64,000 bases of DNA from JALYNX01 sp963749415 (GCA_963749415.1 CAVVMG010000001.1:1178001-1242000), one strand, 5' to 3'. Shown: positions 27,552-36,086, numbered from the stretch's first letter. Notes: generated by a model not told the origin, from the sequence alone. Made by a program: numbers and translations.

Positions 27552-28279
27552 TCGTCGCCGACGGCGCTCTCGCCGGGAAGACCGTGGTCGTCAGTGGAGC
27601 CTCGAGTGGCATCGGGCTCGCCGCCGCCCGCCGAATGCATGACCTCGGGGCGGTCGTAACTGCGCTTTCCCGTCGCCGCGATGCGATGGAGCAGGGTCTC
27701 GGCGATCTCGAGATCGACATCCGGCCCGTCGACGTCGGCGATTTCGAGGCAGTGAAGTCGGTGCTCGACCACGAGTCGCTCGACGCGCTCGTCCTGTCCG
27801 CGGGCACCAATGTCAAGGAGCGCAGGCTCGCCGATCTCTCCCCCGAGAGCTGGGACTTGCTGATGCGCACCAACCTCGACGGCGTATATCACTGTGTTCG
27901 CGCAGCGCTGCCTGCGTTGCGGAGGGCCATGGGCGTCGTGGTCATCGTCGGCTCGGTGTCCGGCTCGTGGCCCGACTTCTCCGGCCCTGGCTACCAGGCC
28001 ACGAAGGCGGGCGTGCTCGCATTCGCCCGCGGCGCCTCCCTGGAGGAGTTCGATGCCAGGACCGGTGTGCGCTTCTCGGTAGTTGCCCCTGGCGTAGTCG
28101 ATACGCCGCTGTTGGACTACCGGCCAATCCCGCCCCCACCTGAGGACCTCGCCAAGGCGCTCAAGAGCGAGGACGTCGCCGAGGTCTGCGCCTTCCTGTG
28201 CGCGCTGCCGCCGGGTGTGCATGTGCCGGAGCTCACCGTCCTCCCCACCCGTCTGCAGACGCTCGGCCGCACCACCTAA
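27548..28279 (+). CDS. Short-chain dehydrogenase/reductase (SDR)
   Basis: A 243-residue classical SDR. The cofactor motif is VVVSGASSGIGLAAARR. LVLSAGTN occupies the NNAG position. The catalytic serine lies in VGSVSGSW and the YxxxK pair in YQATKAG. VVAPGVVDTPLL is the standard substrate-loop start. The order of these matches active enzymes. It is coupled to the upstream alcohol dehydrogenase by an ATGA overlap. A polyol or sugar-alcohol role is possible but not shown. Confidence 0.88.
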   Translation: MIVADGALAGKTVVVSGASSGIGLAAARRMHDLGAVVTALSRRRDAMEQGLGDLEIDIRPVDVGDFEAVKSVLDHESLDALVLSAGTNVKERRLADLSPESWDLLMRTNLDGVYHCVRAALPALRRAMGVVVIVGSVSGSWPDFSGPGYQATKAGVLAFARGASLEEFDARTGVRFSVVAPGVVDTPLLDYRPIPPPPEDLAKALKSEDVAEVCAFLCALPPGVHVPELTVLPTRLQTLGRTT

Positions 28280-28332
28280 GGGCTCGCAAGGGAGTCGGCT
28301 GAATCAGCTCTTGCCGGAGAACGGCCGCGTGA

Positions 28333-28587
28333 TCAGTGATTGCGAAGCGCGGAGATCAGCTCACCTTTGCTCATGGCGGAACGGCCGTCGATCCCAACTC
28401 TCCTCGCCTTGTCGTAGAGCCGGTCTCGGGTCCACTCCTCATAGGGCTCGGCTTTTCCTCCGCGGCGGCCGGCGATATTGGCCGGGGTGTTGGCGATCCG
28501 GGCGGCCTTCTCCTTGCTCGCCCCATCGCGGCGCAACGCTTCGTACCTCTCGTCGTCTCTGATCGTTGGCCCGTGCTTCTTGCCCAT
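28333..28587 (-). CDS. DUF7218 family small protein (Rho-N-like C-terminus)
   Basis: An 84-residue protein matching the DUF7218 pattern. The start is MGKKHGPTIRDDERYEALRRDGASKEKAARIAN, then a Gly/Lys linker (GRRGGKAEPYEEW). The C-terminal SAP/Rho-N-like fold reads TRDRLYDKARRVGIDGRSAMSKGELISALRNH. Such folds bind nucleic acids, so a nucleic acid-associated role is an inference. It follows the general-stress-like gene by 9 bases on the same strand and probably shares its SigB-type promoter. Confidence 0.82.
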   Translation of the reverse strand: MGKKHGPTIRDDERYEALRRDGASKEKAARIANTPANIAGRRGGKAEPYEEWTRDRLYDKARRVGIDGRSAMSKGELISALRNH

Positions 28588-28596
28588 GAGAACTCC

Positions 28597-29055
28597 TCAG
28601 CTCGTCGTTTCCTCGTCGACGGTGCCCTTGGCCGCCTCCGGTGCCTGCTCGGGCTCCTCCTCCTCGGAGAGATCTCCAACGCGGTTGAAGCTCCACTCCC
28701 CGAATCGCCAGACATAGGTTCCCCCGTGGTCCTCCATGATGCGTGCAGCGTCCGGCGCTCGGGCATCGTCTGCATCCACCGAGATCACCGACTTTCCCTG
28801 CTCCAGCGCGGCGTCGAGGGCGCCCACGATCCGTGTCTCGTCGCCGAACGATCTGGCCAGCTTCTTAAGTCCCGCGATGAGCCCTCCATCGGCCGTGGCA
28901 TCGAGATGTGACCTCCCGGACTCGCCGATCAGAACCTCCGCGTCGAAGCCGGCGGCTGAGAGGTCACGGATCACCAACTCTGTGTGGTCGGCCTCGAAGA
29001 CCGCGATCACCGAATTCGAGAAGTCGTGCGTTTGCTCCGGATCGGCTTGCACCAT
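28597..29055 (-). CDS. General-stress-protein-like (YflT/GSP17M-type) protein
   Basis: A 152-residue soluble protein. Residues about 14-60 (NSVIAVFEADHTELVIRDLS, then GFDAEVLIGESG) resemble the general stress protein 17M (YflT) fold, in which a repeated strand-helix unit precedes a variable tail. The tail from about 115 is acidic. The chosen ATG lies 8 bases after a SigB-type -10 with no ribosome-binding site, which fits a leaderless message. The longer in-frame start would run across the promoter and is rejected. It leads a two-gene unit with the DUF7218 gene. Confidence 0.65.
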   Translation of the reverse strand: MVQADPEQTHDFSNSVIAVFEADHTELVIRDLSAAGFDAEVLIGESGRSHLDATADGGLIAGLKKLARSFGDETRIVGALDAALEQGKSVISVDADDARAPDAARIMEDHGGTYVWRFGEWSFNRVGDLSEEEEPEQAPEAAKGTVDEETTS

Positions 29056-29063
29056 GATCCGGG

Positions 29064-29117
29064 ATACCCGGAGGCCCAGAACCGCAAACGGGTTTCGGCA
29101 GGGCTGCCTGCGGGTAT
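29064..29117. promoter_or_regulatory. Divergent pair of SigB/F-type promoters
   Basis: Two promoters diverge from the shared core AAACGGGTTT. On the minus strand GTTT (29089-29086), 16 bases, GGGTAT (29069-29064) serves the general-stress-like gene. On the plus strand GTTT (29092-29095), 16 bases, GGGTAT (29112-29117) serves the metallothionein gene. Both match the consensus exactly. Confidence 0.8.
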
Positions 29118-29150
29118 TTCTCCTGGTCGATGCGTATAGAGGAGCAGTCG

Positions 29151-29291
29151 ATGGTCTGCGATCACGAGCCCTGCACATGTCACGTCAGCGACGGTGGCCT
29201 GTACTGCAGCGAGAACTGCAGGGACGGGTCAGAGTTGGGGGCGTTCTGTGGGTGCGGGCACCCCGAGTGTGAGGCGAGCCCGGTCGGCTAG
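29151..29291 (+). CDS. SmtA/BmtA-type bacterial metallothionein
   Basis: A 46-residue Cys-rich protein: cysteines at 3, 8, 10, 19, 23, 33, 35 and 40, histidines at 5, 11 and 37. The order CDHEPCTCHV, GLYCSENCRDG, then CGCGHPEC reproduces the cyanobacterial SmtA and pseudomonad BmtA pattern (Pfam Metallothio_Pro), including the zinc-finger-like YCSENC segment. These proteins bind several zinc or cadmium ions. The ribosome-binding site AGAGGAG lies 6 bases before the ATG. A SigB-type promoter at 29092-29117 precedes it, so stress rather than a metal repressor may drive it. No SmtB gene is adjacent. Confidence 0.85.
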   Translation: MVCDHEPCTCHVSDGGLYCSENCRDGSELGAFCGCGHPECEASPVG

Positions 29292-29310
29292 AACCAGGTC
29301 GGCTCCCTCG

Positions 29311-31671
29311 TCATTCGACAAAGACCGACCCCTCGAAGACCTTGGACGGGGGAAGGCCCGATCCGGCAGGCACGACCGTGATCTCACCGGCCGCGATCAG
29401 GTTCCGGGACGATGTTCCCAGGAACAGCTGGACCTCTCCAGGCTCGACCACAAAGTCGAGTTTGCGGTCGTAGAAGCCCAATTGGCCAACCGGGACCTGG
29501 AATCTCACATTGCGTGACTCTCCGGGTGGGACCGTGATCCGGGTGAACGCCTTCAGCTCGAGCACGGGGCGGGTGACGCTTGCCACCGGGTCCCTGACAT
29601 AGAGCTGGACCACCTCATCGCCTTCGACCTCACCGGTGTTGGTCAAACGACCAGCAACCTCGAATTGGTCCTCCCAGGAGACTTCACCAAGACTCGAGGG
29701 GAGGACTTCCAGTTGAAACGTCGTGTAGCTCAGGCCGTGACCAAAGGGGTAGAGCGGGCTCACGCCCCCATCGACGTAGTCGCCTTTCCAGTGTGACCTC
29801 CCGCCCGAGACTTTGTGCCCGTAGTACACCGGGATCTGGCCCACCGACCTTGGGTGGGAGACCGGGAGCTTTCCACCAGGGTTGAAGTCCCCCAGAAGCA
29901 CATCGACGATCGCGGCCGCACCCTCTTCGCCTGGGAGCCACGCGGTGAGCACCGCGGCGGCGTTCTCATGAGCCCAGACGCTCCCGGTGGGACGACCGGC
30001 GACCAGAACCAGCACCACCGGGGTGCCGGTTGCGATCACGGCTCGAACCAGTTCCTCCTGAACGCCGGGGAGGTCGAGGGACATCCGGTCCCTGCCCTCC
30101 CCGCTGGTGCAGTCCTCGGTGAGGCCGGCCTTGTCACCCATCACCATGATCGTCAGGTCGGACAGCGCCGCCAGCGCCACGGCCTCGGCGAATCCGTCCT
30201 TCGAGGTGCCGATCACCTCGCAACCCTTGGCATACCCCACATCGGAAGATGACCTCTGGCTGATCTCCTCGAACACGGTTTGGATCTCACGGGTCCAGGG
30301 GCGTAGCCGTCCCACGTCCGCCACCGGTATCGAGAACACGTTCTCGGCGCTCCGCATCTCGATCAGCGATTCGATGTGAGCCGGGTAGGTGTAGTCCCCG
30401 AGCAGATTGCGGGCGTCGTCGGCATTGGGCCCGATGACCGCAATCGACGCGGGGTGGGATCGGAGGGGGAGGATGCCGTCGTTCTTGAGCAGGATGATGC
30501 TCTTGCGGGCGATCTCGCGGGCCAGCTCTCGGGCAACGATGGTGTCGCCAATCCCCGGAACTGCTACCGGGTCCACGAGTGGCTGTTCGAAGAGGCCGAG
30601 TTGGAATTTCGAGCGCAACACTCGTCGCACCGCCTCGTCGATCAGATCGCGGTCGACAAGTCCGGACTCGGCGGCGTCGAGGAGCGGTCTCCCGTAGCAA
30701 TCCGTGCTCGGCAACTCGACGTCGATGCCGGCAGATAGCGCGAGCGCGGCCGCGGCCATCGCATCATCGGCGAGGTGGTGGTAGCTCTCGAGCTGGCGAA
30801 CCGAGAAGTAGTCGGATACCACTGATCCCTGGAAGCCCCATGTCTCCCTGAGGAGCCCGGTGAGCAGGTCCCGGTCGGCCGCGCACGGAACGCCGTCCAG
30901 CTCGAGGTAGGCGTTCATCACCGAGTGGAGCCCTGCTCTCACCGCACCTTCGAAGGGGTGGAGGTAAACCTCCCGCAGCTCGCGTTCGGGGATCTTGGCC
31001 GGCGCCCAGTTCAGCCCCCCTTCCGAGGCGCTGTAGCCGACGAAATGCTTCGCCGTGGCGATCACTCCTTGCTTCGGATCGGGTCCCTGGAGGCCGCGCA
31101 CGAAGGCCATTCCCATACTGGCCACCAGATGCGGATCCTCGCCGAAGGTCTCCTCGAGGCGGCCCCACCGTGGGTCGCGACCGATGTCGAGCACCGGGGA
31201 GAGGCCTTGATGGGCCCCCATGGCTCGCATCTGGACGCGAACCGAGTCGGCCATGGCCTCGGCGAGGGCAGGCTCCCAGGTGCTGGCGACACCGAGTGCT
31301 TGGGGGAACACCGTCGACTCGCGGGCCATGAGGCCGGAGCAGATCTCCTCGTGGACGATGGCGGGGATCCCGAGCCGGGTCTCGTTGGCCAGGAAGGCCT
31401 GGATCGAATTGGCGACTTCGGCAGCTTCCATCGAATCGAGGTTGCTGGCACCGGACACCCGGGTGATGTGGCCGATCCCACTTCGTAGATGCTCCGCCGC
31501 CTTGCCCGGGGCAAAGGCATCCGACTCCAGCAGTTGGAACACCCAAACGCTCCCCAGCTGCGATGCCTTCTCGTCCCAGGTCATCCTGGCCAGAAGGTCC
31601 TCCACCCGCTCTTCGAGGGGCAGCGTCGGGTCCCGGTAGGGCGCCATTCCTTCCGCGGTGAGAGCGGTCAT
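29311..31671 (-). CDS. Glycoside hydrolase family 3 (beta-glucosidase/xylosidase type)
   Basis: A 786-residue cytoplasmic enzyme without signal peptide. The family 3 TIM barrel holds KHFVGYSASEGG (K208-H209) and the nucleophile D287 in GSVVSDYFSVRQL. The alpha/beta sandwich begins near KSIILLKNDGILPL, and a fibronectin-III-like domain closes the protein. It would release sugars from oligosaccharides imported by the adjacent ABC system, as its start overlaps the permease gene by 4 bases. Start is the ATG next to the permease stop. Exact sugar specificity cannot be read, though family 3 members of this length usually act on beta-glucosides or beta-xylosides. Confidence 0.9.
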   Translation of the reverse strand: MTALTAEGMAPYRDPTLPLEERVEDLLARMTWDEKASQLGSVWVFQLLESDAFAPGKAAEHLRSGIGHITRVSGASNLDSMEAAEVANSIQAFLANETRLGIPAIVHEEICSGLMARESTVFPQALGVASTWEPALAEAMADSVRVQMRAMGAHQGLSPVLDIGRDPRWGRLEETFGEDPHLVASMGMAFVRGLQGPDPKQGVIATAKHFVGYSASEGGLNWAPAKIPERELREVYLHPFEGAVRAGLHSVMNAYLELDGVPCAADRDLLTGLLRETWGFQGSVVSDYFSVRQLESYHHLADDAMAAAALALSAGIDVELPSTDCYGRPLLDAAESGLVDRDLIDEAVRRVLRSKFQLGLFEQPLVDPVAVPGIGDTIVARELAREIARKSIILLKNDGILPLRSHPASIAVIGPNADDARNLLGDYTYPAHIESLIEMRSAENVFSIPVADVGRLRPWTREIQTVFEEISQRSSSDVGYAKGCEVIGTSKDGFAEAVALAALSDLTIMVMGDKAGLTEDCTSGEGRDRMSLDLPGVQEELVRAVIATGTPVVLVLVAGRPTGSVWAHENAAAVLTAWLPGEEGAAAIVDVLLGDFNPGGKLPVSHPRSVGQIPVYYGHKVSGGRSHWKGDYVDGGVSPLYPFGHGLSYTTFQLEVLPSSLGEVSWEDQFEVAGRLTNTGEVEGDEVVQLYVRDPVASVTRPVLELKAFTRITVPPGESRNVRFQVPVGQLGFYDRKLDFVVEPGEVQLFLGTSSRNLIAAGEITVVPAGSGLPPSKVFEGSVFVE

Positions 31672-32528
31672 CCCTTGACTCCTCCCGCGGTGAGCCCGCT
31701 CACGATCTGTCGCTGCGCGATGAAGTAGAAGATCAGGGCAGGGATCATGGCCACCGTCGTATAGGCGAGGATGGCCGCGGTGTCGGTCACGTACTGGGCC
31801 GAGATGTTGTTGATGCCGAGCGGCAAGCTCCACTGTCCGGGATCGATCAACACCAGGAGCGGGAGGAGGAAGGCGTTCCAGCTACCGACGATCGTGAGCA
31901 CCGCAATCGTGCTCAGCACAGGCCGGGATAGCGGGAGCATCACCGACCAATAGAACCGGAGCGGGCCACAGCCGTCGATCGAGGCGGCGTCTTCCAGGTC
32001 CCGCGGGATGCTGCGGAAGAAGGGGCGGAGGATCACGATGGAGAGGGGGAGGCCGAAGGCGGCCTGGGGGAGGGCGATACCGAGCGGGCTGTTGAGCAGC
32101 CCGGTCTGTCGCAACGTGATGAACAATGGGAGGATCGCCACCGCGACGGGGAACAGAAGACCCAGGGTGAACAGGGCGAAGAAGAACTCACGGCCCCGGA
32201 AGCGGTAGCGGGCGATCACGAACGCGGCCAATGAGGCCGCGGGGAGCACGAGGGCAGTGGTGATCAGGGCGATCAACACGCTGTTCTTCACCCACTGGTA
32301 GAAGTTCGGGTCGGTGAGGGTGGTCTGATAGTTCGTGAACACCCAGGGGTCGGGCAGCCCCACGGGGTCCGCCGCCAGCTGGGCGTTGCTTCGGAAACCA
32401 CCGAGGATCGAGAAACTGAGGGGAACCACTATCACCAAAAGGACCACGACGGCGATCACGTAGAGCAGGCCGCGGCCGAAGTCGAACCTTCCGGTGGGGT
32501 TGGAAGCGGTAGCCGTGGTCGACGTCAT
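31668..32528 (-). CDS. Carbohydrate ABC transporter permease (MalG type)
   Basis: A 286-residue membrane protein with six helices. The cytoplasmic EAA loop is EDAASIDGCGPLRFYWSVMLPLSRP, which docks to the ATPase. It is the second permease of the sugar operon: it overlaps the first permease and the glycosidase by 4 bases each. Its N-terminal ~20 residues are polar. No ATPase gene is in this operon, so the importer probably uses a shared MsiK-type ATPase encoded elsewhere, as in other actinobacteria. Confidence 0.92.
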   Translation of the reverse strand: MTSTTATASNPTGRFDFGRGLLYVIAVVVLLVIVVPLSFSILGGFRSNAQLAADPVGLPDPWVFTNYQTTLTDPNFYQWVKNSVLIALITTALVLPAASLAAFVIARYRFRGREFFFALFTLGLLFPVAVAILPLFITLRQTGLLNSPLGIALPQAAFGLPLSIVILRPFFRSIPRDLEDAASIDGCGPLRFYWSVMLPLSRPVLSTIAVLTIVGSWNAFLLPLLVLIDPGQWSLPLGINNISAQYVTDTAAILAYTTVAMIPALIFYFIAQRQIVSGLTAGGVKG

Positions 32529-33451
32529 GCCGTCAGTGCTCCTTCGAGATCCCGGCGCAGCACGAACCTCTGATAGAAGAGGGCGACGATCAGCGAGAGC
32601 CCGAAGACGATCACAGATATGGCGCTGGCATAGCCGAACTGGGTCCTCCGAAAGCCCCAGTCGACGAGATAGGTGGCCATGGTGGCGGTCGCGTTCACCG
32701 GTCCTCCCTTGGTCGTCACCCACACCAGGTCGAAGAGCTGCAGGGCGCCGATGATGGAGAGGAACATGGACACCCGAATCGTGGGGCCCAGGAGTGGGAG
32801 GGTCACGAAGCGAAAGCCCTTCCACCAGGAGGCGCCATCGATGGCCGCGGCCTCCTCGAGCTCGGTGGGGATCAGTTGCAACCCGGCGAGGATGAGGACC
32901 ATGTGGAACCCGAAGTACTTCCACGAGATCACGAAGAACAGGCTGTAGAGGGCGATCTCGGGGTCGGCCAGCCACTCGCGGCTCAGGTCGGCGGCCCCTA
33001 CGGACCCGAGGAGCTGGTCGAAGAGGCCCGCCGGCCGGTAGATCTGGCGCCACACGACCCCGGTCACCACTTCGGAGAGGATGAAGGGGGCGAAGTACAT
33101 GGTCCGGAACACACCACGGCCCTTCAGGTTGCGACTCAGCAGGACAGCCAGGGCGACGGCGAATGGGATCTGCAACAACAGGGACAACCCGATGATGATC
33201 CCGTTGTGGGTGATGGCCTCGATGAAGAGCGGGTCGTTGAATGCGTCTTTGAAGTTCTGGAGTCCTACCCAATCCGTGAGGGGCTCGAGCCCGTTCCAGT
33301 CGTACCCGCTGTAGCGGATGCTTTGGGTGATGGGATAGAGCACGAACACCGTGTAGAGGAGGAGGGCGGGCAGCAGAAAACCCACCACCACGGGCCAGGG
33401 CGCAGTGCCCGCCACGCGTCGCTGGGGTCGCTTGGGGCGCGGGATCTCCAT
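32525..33451 (-). CDS. Carbohydrate ABC transporter permease (MalF type)
   Basis: A 308-residue, six-helix permease with the EAA loop ELEEAAAIDGASWWKGFRFVTLPLL. The ATG at 33451 is preferred. The alternative GTG at 33526 would place the start upstream of a strong hairpin (33484-33514) that separates this gene from the binding-protein gene. The N-terminal MEIPRPKRPQRRV is basic and cytoplasmic. It pairs with the downstream MalG-type permease to form the channel. Confidence 0.9.
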   Translation of the reverse strand: MEIPRPKRPQRRVAGTAPWPVVVGFLLPALLLYTVFVLYPITQSIRYSGYDWNGLEPLTDWVGLQNFKDAFNDPLFIEAITHNGIIIGLSLLLQIPFAVALAVLLSRNLKGRGVFRTMYFAPFILSEVVTGVVWRQIYRPAGLFDQLLGSVGAADLSREWLADPEIALYSLFFVISWKYFGFHMVLILAGLQLIPTELEEAAAIDGASWWKGFRFVTLPLLGPTIRVSMFLSIIGALQLFDLVWVTTKGGPVNATATMATYLVDWGFRRTQFGYASAISVIVFGLSLIVALFYQRFVLRRDLEGALTA

Positions 33452-33483
33452 TGGTGTCTGCCTGGTCACGATCGGCTCGGCGG

Positions 33484-33514
33484 GTGGAGGGCCACCGCTA
33501 AGGCGGCCCTCCAC
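33484..33514 (-). terminator. Intergenic hairpin between binding-protein and permease genes
   Basis: A perfect 10-base stem, GTGGAGGGCC (33484-33493) with GGCCCTCCAC (33505-33514), and an 11-base loop. There is no T-run on the transcribed strand. Such hairpins after sugar-binding-protein genes protect the upstream message or cause partial termination, so that binding protein exceeds permease. Confidence 0.6.
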
Positions 33515-33542
33515 AACTTTGCTCACACTACGGCCGGGCGGA

Positions 33543-34913
33543 TCAGCTCGCCGCGGATGTGATTGCCTCGGTCACCTCTTCGGGTGTGGCCGTTCCCGCG
33601 AACAGCGTCGCCACCGCATCGTTGACCGCAGCACCGAGCTCCGGGCTGAAGTACTGGTCGAGGTAGAGCTGGACGAAGCTCGCCTGACTCAGTCCCGCGA
33701 GCACCGCTTGCTGCAGCGGATCGGTGACGGACACCTCGGCGCCGGCGGTGACCGGAAGGATGGTCCCCGTCTCGCCGAGCCGAATTGCCTGGTCGACACT
33801 GGTGATGTACTCCAGGAACTGGACTGCCTCCGGTGGTGCGTCCTTGCCCACCGCGAATCCATCGCCGCCACCGAATCCATCGGTCGCTACCCCGGCCCCG
33901 CCTTCGACCGCCGGGAACGGGAACCAACCGAACTCAGCGGGGAGACGGTCGGCGATCGGGTCCTCGGGTGTTCCGATGCCGGACTGGTTGGCGTAGGCCC
34001 CTGGGCCCCACTGGCCCATCAGGCTGATCGCGGCCTGTCCGGTCCCGATCGTCCCCGACTCGCCATCGGGTGCATCCCAGGGCGCGGCCAGGAAGCCGGC
34101 CTGGAAGGGCTCCATGTCAATCAGGCGCTGCAACTGATTGCCGGCCTCCACGAACTCGGGTGTGTTGAAGTCGAGGGTCTCGGTGACCTCGGCCATCGCC
34201 GCCTCACCACCCTCCCTGATCATCAGGTAGGAGTAGTAGAAGTGGGCGGGCCATTTGTCGCCGGCGCCGACCGCGATCGGTGTGATCCCGGCGTCTTTGA
34301 GGGCCTGGACATCGTCGAGGAACTCGTCCCAGGTGGCTGGTGGGGCGTCGATCCCGGCCTCGGCGAACAGGTCCATGTTGTACCAGAACCCGACCATGCC
34401 CAGGTTGAACGGGACTCCGTATTGGACCTCGTCGACGTTGTACAGGCCGACTGCGCCCTCGTTGAGGTTGCCGATGAAACCGGACGAGGCATCAGTGATG
34501 TCCTGAACCAAGTCGGCGCTCACCTGCTCCCGGAGACCTCCGCCGCCCCAGGACTGGAACAAGTCAGGGACATCTCCGGCCTGCAGGTTGGTCTGCAGCG
34601 CGGCCTTGAACGCCTCGTTCTCCATCACGGTGATGTTGATCGTCACGTTGGGGTTGGCCGCCATGAACTCATCGGCCATTTCCTGCCAGACGGTCATCAT
34701 GGGGTCGGTGTTCTGTATGTGCCACCACTCGATGGTCACCGGCTCTGCCGCCGCCGCGGTCGTCGACTCTCCGGGGGCCGGGGCCGCGGTTGTGCTCGCT
34801 CCTGTGTCCGGTGCCGCAGTCGTGGTGGCGGCATCACCGCCGCCACCACAGGCGGCAACCACAAACGCCAGCACGGCGAGTAACACCAGTGATCTCTTCA
34901 TTCTCCGATACAT
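33543..34913 (-). CDS. Sugar ABC transporter substrate-binding lipoprotein (family 1)
   Basis: A 456-residue exported lipoprotein. The signal peptide ends in FVVAACGGGG, with the lipobox cysteine. A Thr/Ala/Pro-rich linker of about 40 residues follows, then the binding fold beginning VTIEWWHIQNTDP. The start at 34913 sits just after GGAGGAGG. A second ATG four codons in is possible. The remaining domain resembles bacterial family 1 solute-binding proteins for oligosaccharides. The gene leads the operon binding protein - permease - permease - GH3 and has a LacI-type operator upstream. Confidence 0.92.
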   Translation of the reverse strand: MYRRMKRSLVLLAVLAFVVAACGGGGDAATTTAAPDTGASTTAAPAPGESTTAAAAEPVTIEWWHIQNTDPMMTVWQEMADEFMAANPNVTINITVMENEAFKAALQTNLQAGDVPDLFQSWGGGGLREQVSADLVQDITDASSGFIGNLNEGAVGLYNVDEVQYGVPFNLGMVGFWYNMDLFAEAGIDAPPATWDEFLDDVQALKDAGITPIAVGAGDKWPAHFYYSYLMIREGGEAAMAEVTETLDFNTPEFVEAGNQLQRLIDMEPFQAGFLAAPWDAPDGESGTIGTGQAAISLMGQWGPGAYANQSGIGTPEDPIADRLPAEFGWFPFPAVEGGAGVATDGFGGGDGFAVGKDAPPEAVQFLEYITSVDQAIRLGETGTILPVTAGAEVSVTDPLQQAVLAGLSQASFVQLYLDQYFSPELGAAVNDAVATLFAGTATPEEVTEAITSAAS

Positions 34914-34965
34914 GTGCCTCCTCCTTGCCGCGCCATCGCGCGGGCCATCCGGTTCAGTCCGGGAC

Positions 34966-34985
34966 GGTTGAAATCGTTTTCAACC
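34966..34985. promoter_or_regulatory. LacI-type operator of the sugar operon
   Basis: GGTTGAAA-TCGT-TTTCAACC is a near-perfect 20-base palindrome, 53 bases upstream of the binding-protein ATG. The length and central CG are typical of LacI-family operators, and the LacI-type gene lies immediately upstream. It likely represses the operon until the sugar is present. Confidence 0.75.
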
Positions 34986-35035
34986 GCTCGATGGTCATCT
35001 GGGCATGTGATTGGTTGATTCCTCCTCGGTTTTCT

Positions 35036-36046
35036 CTAGTCGGTGAGGGCTTGACACGACTGCCGGATCACCAACTCGGTGGGCAGCGTGAGGTGGGCTG
35101 GTTCTGTTTCGGGATCGTCGATGAGGGCCAGGAGCAAGTTCGCTGCCTCGTAACCCATCTGCTGGATCGACTGGTCGATGGTGGTCAGCGGAGGCGTCGA
35201 CAAAGCCGACTCCGGGATGTTGTCGAAGCCGATCACCGAGAGATCCTCGGGGATCGAGAGCCCGAGCTCACCCGCTACCTCCATCGTCTCGATCGCCGAG
35301 ACGTCGTTGGCGGCGAAGACGGCGGTCGGTGGGTTGGCCAACTCGAGGAGCTCATGGGCCGGGGCCTCGGTGGCCTCCTTCGTGTAGGAGCCCACCCGGA
35401 CCAGTTCCGGGTCGAAGGGGATCCCCGCCTGCTCCAAGGCGAGGCGATAGCCCCGTTCCCGTGACCGCGCAGATTCCAGGTCGGGGCGACCGGCGATGAA
35501 CCCGATTCGCCGGTGGCCGAGCCCGATCAGGTACTCGGTGGCCTTGACCGCCCCTTCCAGGTTCTGGGAGGCGACAGTAGGCAGGCCCGACATCCCCGCG
35601 TGAGGGTCCACGGCCACCACTGGAGCGCTGGTTGCCACCTCGGTCACGGTGGGCGTCACGAGGATGGTGCCGTCGGTGAGGGTCCCGTTGAGTCGCGAGA
35701 GGTACCGGCGCTCCCAGCCGACCTGATCGCGGACATGGCCTCCTCCCGAGTACACGATCAGTTCCAGCCCCGTCCAGTGAATTGCCCGTGCCGCCCCCTT
35801 GAGCAACTCGGCGCTGAAGGGCTCCAGGTCGGGGACGATGATCCCGAGCACGTTGGTGCGTCGGCTGCGCAGGCTCCTCGCCACCAGGCTCGACTCGTAA
35901 CCCAAGTCGTCGATCACCGACTGCACTCGGCCCTGGGTCTCGACTGCCACCCCGTAGCGACCGTTGACCACACGGGAAACGGTGGCGATCGAAACCCCGG
36001 CCTGCTCGGCGACGTCGCCGATTGTCACCCTTGCCATCTCACGCAT
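35036..36046 (-). CDS. LacI-family transcriptional regulator
   Basis: A 336-residue regulator. The N-terminal helix-turn-helix and hinge read VTIGDVAEQAGVSIATVSRVVNG. The periplasmic-binding-like core begins near NVLGIIVPDLEPF and contains ATEYLIGLGHRRIGFIAG and the dimer-side GFDNIPESAL. It sits 121 bases upstream of the sugar operon on the same strand and is its probable repressor. Start may be the ATG at 36046 or the one at 36037 (MARVTIGDV). Three tandem 12-base repeats lie just upstream. Confidence 0.93.
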   Translation of the reverse strand: MREMARVTIGDVAEQAGVSIATVSRVVNGRYGVAVETQGRVQSVIDDLGYESSLVARSLRSRRTNVLGIIVPDLEPFSAELLKGAARAIHWTGLELIVYSGGGHVRDQVGWERRYLSRLNGTLTDGTILVTPTVTEVATSAPVVAVDPHAGMSGLPTVASQNLEGAVKATEYLIGLGHRRIGFIAGRPDLESARSRERGYRLALEQAGIPFDPELVRVGSYTKEATEAPAHELLELANPPTAVFAANDVSAIETMEVAGELGLSIPEDLSVIGFDNIPESALSTPPLTTIDQSIQQMGYEAANLLLALIDDPETEPAHLTLPTELVIRQSCQALTD

Positions 36047-36053
36047 CCATCCT

Positions 36054-36086
36054 GATAACGATGTCGATAACGATGTCGATAACGAT
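36054..36086. repeat. Three tandem copies of GATAACGAT(GTC)
   Basis: GATAACGATGTC occurs at 36054-36065 and 36066-36077, followed by GATAACGAT at 36078-36086. The array ends 8 bases upstream of the LacI-family start. It may be an operator array for autoregulation or a replication-slippage product. Confidence 0.7.
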
